Positions 63,870-64,000 of a DNA stretch of 64,000 nucleotides are shown here, in pieces; the first letter of the stretch is position 1, and each line of letters begins with the position of its first letter. The translations under genes were made by a program, and so were the position numbers. Source of the DNA: Pseudomonas sp. 10S4 (GTDB lineage Bacteria; Pseudomonadota; Gammaproteobacteria; Pseudomonadales; Pseudomonadaceae); contig NZ_CP133774.1 in the NCBI RefSeq assembly GCF_034344865.1, forward strand, positions 4,340,001 to 4,404,000, given 5' to 3'. The notes beneath the pieces were generated by a model. That model was not told the DNA's origin and ran no database searches. It saw only the letters and a list, made by a program, of their open reading frames with translations.

Positions 63870-64000
63870 CATGATCAGCAACTCTCTTTGTGAAGGGCGA
63901 TTATGAAGCGCGCAGTATCAGGTTTCGTTTCCTTGCCTGGTGGAGGCGCGTCGGTCCACTTGCTTCCAATCTATAGCAAAACGCGCCAGGTATTTTCGCA

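Overview
The window reads as chromosomal DNA from a Pseudomonas of the fluorescens/putida type. The support is indirect but consistent. XenA-, NahR-, CatA- and DUF6124-type proteins are Pseudomonas-like. REP/REPIN elements of the type gtgggagcgggcttgctcgcgaa recur, codon use is GC-rich, and an N-methylglutamate locus is present. No rRNA gene, complete tRNA gene or CRISPR array was seen.

Left part (0-24 kb): a cut SDR gene and a secreted hypothetical protein come first. Next is a LysR-controlled tautomerase / monooxygenase / nitroreductase / MFS cassette. A NahR-controlled operon at 5.5-12.6 kb has genes for salicyl-type alcohol -> aldehyde -> salicylate -> catechol -> cis,cis-muconate plus an outer-membrane channel. 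It is followed by a cytochrome b561 gene, a TetR-controlled tripartite efflux pump, AlkB, and an ArsR/XenA divergent pair. An integrase lies beside the 3' half of a tRNA-Pro(GGG) gene, which marks the edge of an integrated element at about 22.65 kb.

Middle part (24-33 kb): this stretch is rich in remnants (SnoaL copies, a half trehalose-synthase gene, an amidohydrolase tail). It also carries an Nramp transporter, a DUF2252 protein, a small His-rich lipoprotein and a LysR/MFS/glucarate-dehydratase cassette.

33-48 kb: a complete N-methylglutamate pathway for methylamine use. gmaS-mgsABC plus an ammonium-transporter remnant read rightward. purU-folD-mgdABCD (soxBDAG-like) read leftward. A XRE-cupin regulator lies between them. 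gmaS has a near-perfect sigma-54 promoter and an upstream NtrC-type palindrome, so nitrogen control is likely. FolD and PurU would take the one-carbon unit on to formate.

48-62 kb: after a DUF6124 gene with a long structured leader comes what I think is the most novel content. It is a catabolic regulon made of a luciferase-like monooxygenase, two flavin reductases, an ABC importer, a RibBA-type flavin enzyme, a Nudix hydrolase, a CMD-family protein, an aldehyde dehydrogenase, an alpha/beta hydrolase, DUF1185 and DUF1330 proteins, and a GntR regulator. All of its promoters carry a TGGTATACCA-type operator. The substrate is unknown; the layout suggests flavin-dependent opening of a small, probably nitrogen-containing, ring. 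The window ends with an EAL-domain fragment and a methyltransferase.

At least fourteen genes are broken by single-base indels, most of them one base lost from a short homopolymer run, with intact reading on both sides. This looks more like uncorrected sequencing error than real decay, and frameshift calls should be read with that in mind.
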